Assembly (NCBI GenBank): GCA_021296165.1
Contig: JAGWAW010000087.1
Coordinates: 1 to 6,256 of the forward strand
Length of the DNA: 6,256 nucleotides
From: Nitrosopumilaceae archaeon
Lineage (GTDB): Archaea > Thermoproteota > Nitrososphaeria > Nitrososphaerales > Nitrosopumilaceae
Direction of reading: 5' to 3'
The stretch's first letter is position 1; each line of letters starts with the position of its first letter. The notes under the pieces were generated by a model, which searched no databases, was not told the origin of the DNA, and was given only the letters and a program-made list of their open reading frames with translations. A program made the position numbers and the translations under genes. Of the stretch, positions 6,137-6,256 are shown one piece after another.

Positions 6137-6256
6137 ACTGACGACCAGGGCGTCGATCTTAGGCAGGTATCCATGCCAGGGTTCCTCCCGCAATGCCGGG
6201 TGATGGGTAGGAAAAGTGCGTCTAGGATCTTAAACAGTACTTCGGATCATGGCAGG

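Larger units (their letters stand above)
5915..6256. other. Upstream region of the ISP-like gene, no gene recognised
   Basis: The minus-strand frame is open back to 6193, but the roughly 93 extra residues look unlike the GC-rich, Ala/Arg/Gly-rich gene body and match no part of the ISP family as I know it. The region is visibly less GC-rich. It contains AT-rich boxes (about 5971-5977, 6064-6074 and 6230-6234), a direct repeat of CATGCGTGG at 6026 and 6046, the palindrome GCGGATCCGC at 6116-6125 and the sequence ACGTTTACGT at 5997-6006. A GGTTCGAAT word on the minus strand near 6091-6100 does not fold into a tRNA. The neighbour beyond 6256 is not visible. Confidence 0.45.

Noticed and set aside
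6091..6170. tRNA-like T-loop word GGTTCGAAT on the minus strand
   Set aside because: The base after the loop is A where C61 is nearly invariant, the T-stem does not pair, and no 5' acceptor strand complementary to the 3' part lies upstream.
5915..6193. N-terminal extension of the ISP-like gene to TTG 6193 or ATG 6028
   Set aside because: The composition is unlike the gene body and has no family similarity; ATG 5914 has a GAGG at 7 bases and is enough to cover the conserved nuclease start. A short GTG 5950 start remains possible.
1..6256. CRISPR array, IS element or rRNA
   Set aside because: No regularly spaced repeats, transposase motifs with terminal inverted repeats, or rRNA-like sequence were seen.

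Overview
The window looks archaeal, most like a high-GC marine group I.1a thaumarchaeote (Cenarchaeum symbiosum-like). I infer this from the GC-rich coding sequence, the frequent ATA (Ile) and AGG (Arg) codons, a TATA-type box about 26 bases upstream of a leaderless GTG start, and a VWA protein whose N-terminal region resembles thaumarchaeal homologues as I remember them. No database search was possible, so the taxon is an inference.

Layout. Bases 1-128 hold the last codons of an unidentified + strand gene. Bases 129-633 carry no convincing intact gene; they contain a perfect 7-bp hairpin and one short orphan reading frame. Bases 634-2350 (+) encode a secreted or membrane-anchored von Willebrand factor A (VWA) protein, split over three reading frames by two apparent -1 shifts. 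One of these is confined to 1199-1229 and coincides with a run of six C. Bases 2351-2659 are a convergent intergenic region. Bases 2660-5914 (-) are one uninterrupted 1084-residue gene. Bases 5915-6256 are its upstream region, with promoter-like and palindromic sequences but no further gene that I can support.

The main point of interest is the large minus-strand gene. Its domain order and linking motifs match Type ISP single-chain restriction-modification enzymes (Mrr-like nuclease, SF2 helicase-like ATPase, coupler, N6-adenine methyltransferase). However, the catalytic residues appear to be replaced in the nuclease, in helicase motifs I, II and VI, and in methyltransferase motif IV. The SAM-binding motif I is kept, and the reading frame is intact over more than 3 kb. 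The protein also stops just where the target-recognition domain should begin. It is either a maintained pseudoenzyme with a new role or a restriction system in decay that has not yet gained a stop codon.

The VWA gene and the ISP-like gene converge, and nothing suggests that they work together. The VWA protein would act at the cell surface and the ISP-like protein on cytoplasmic DNA.
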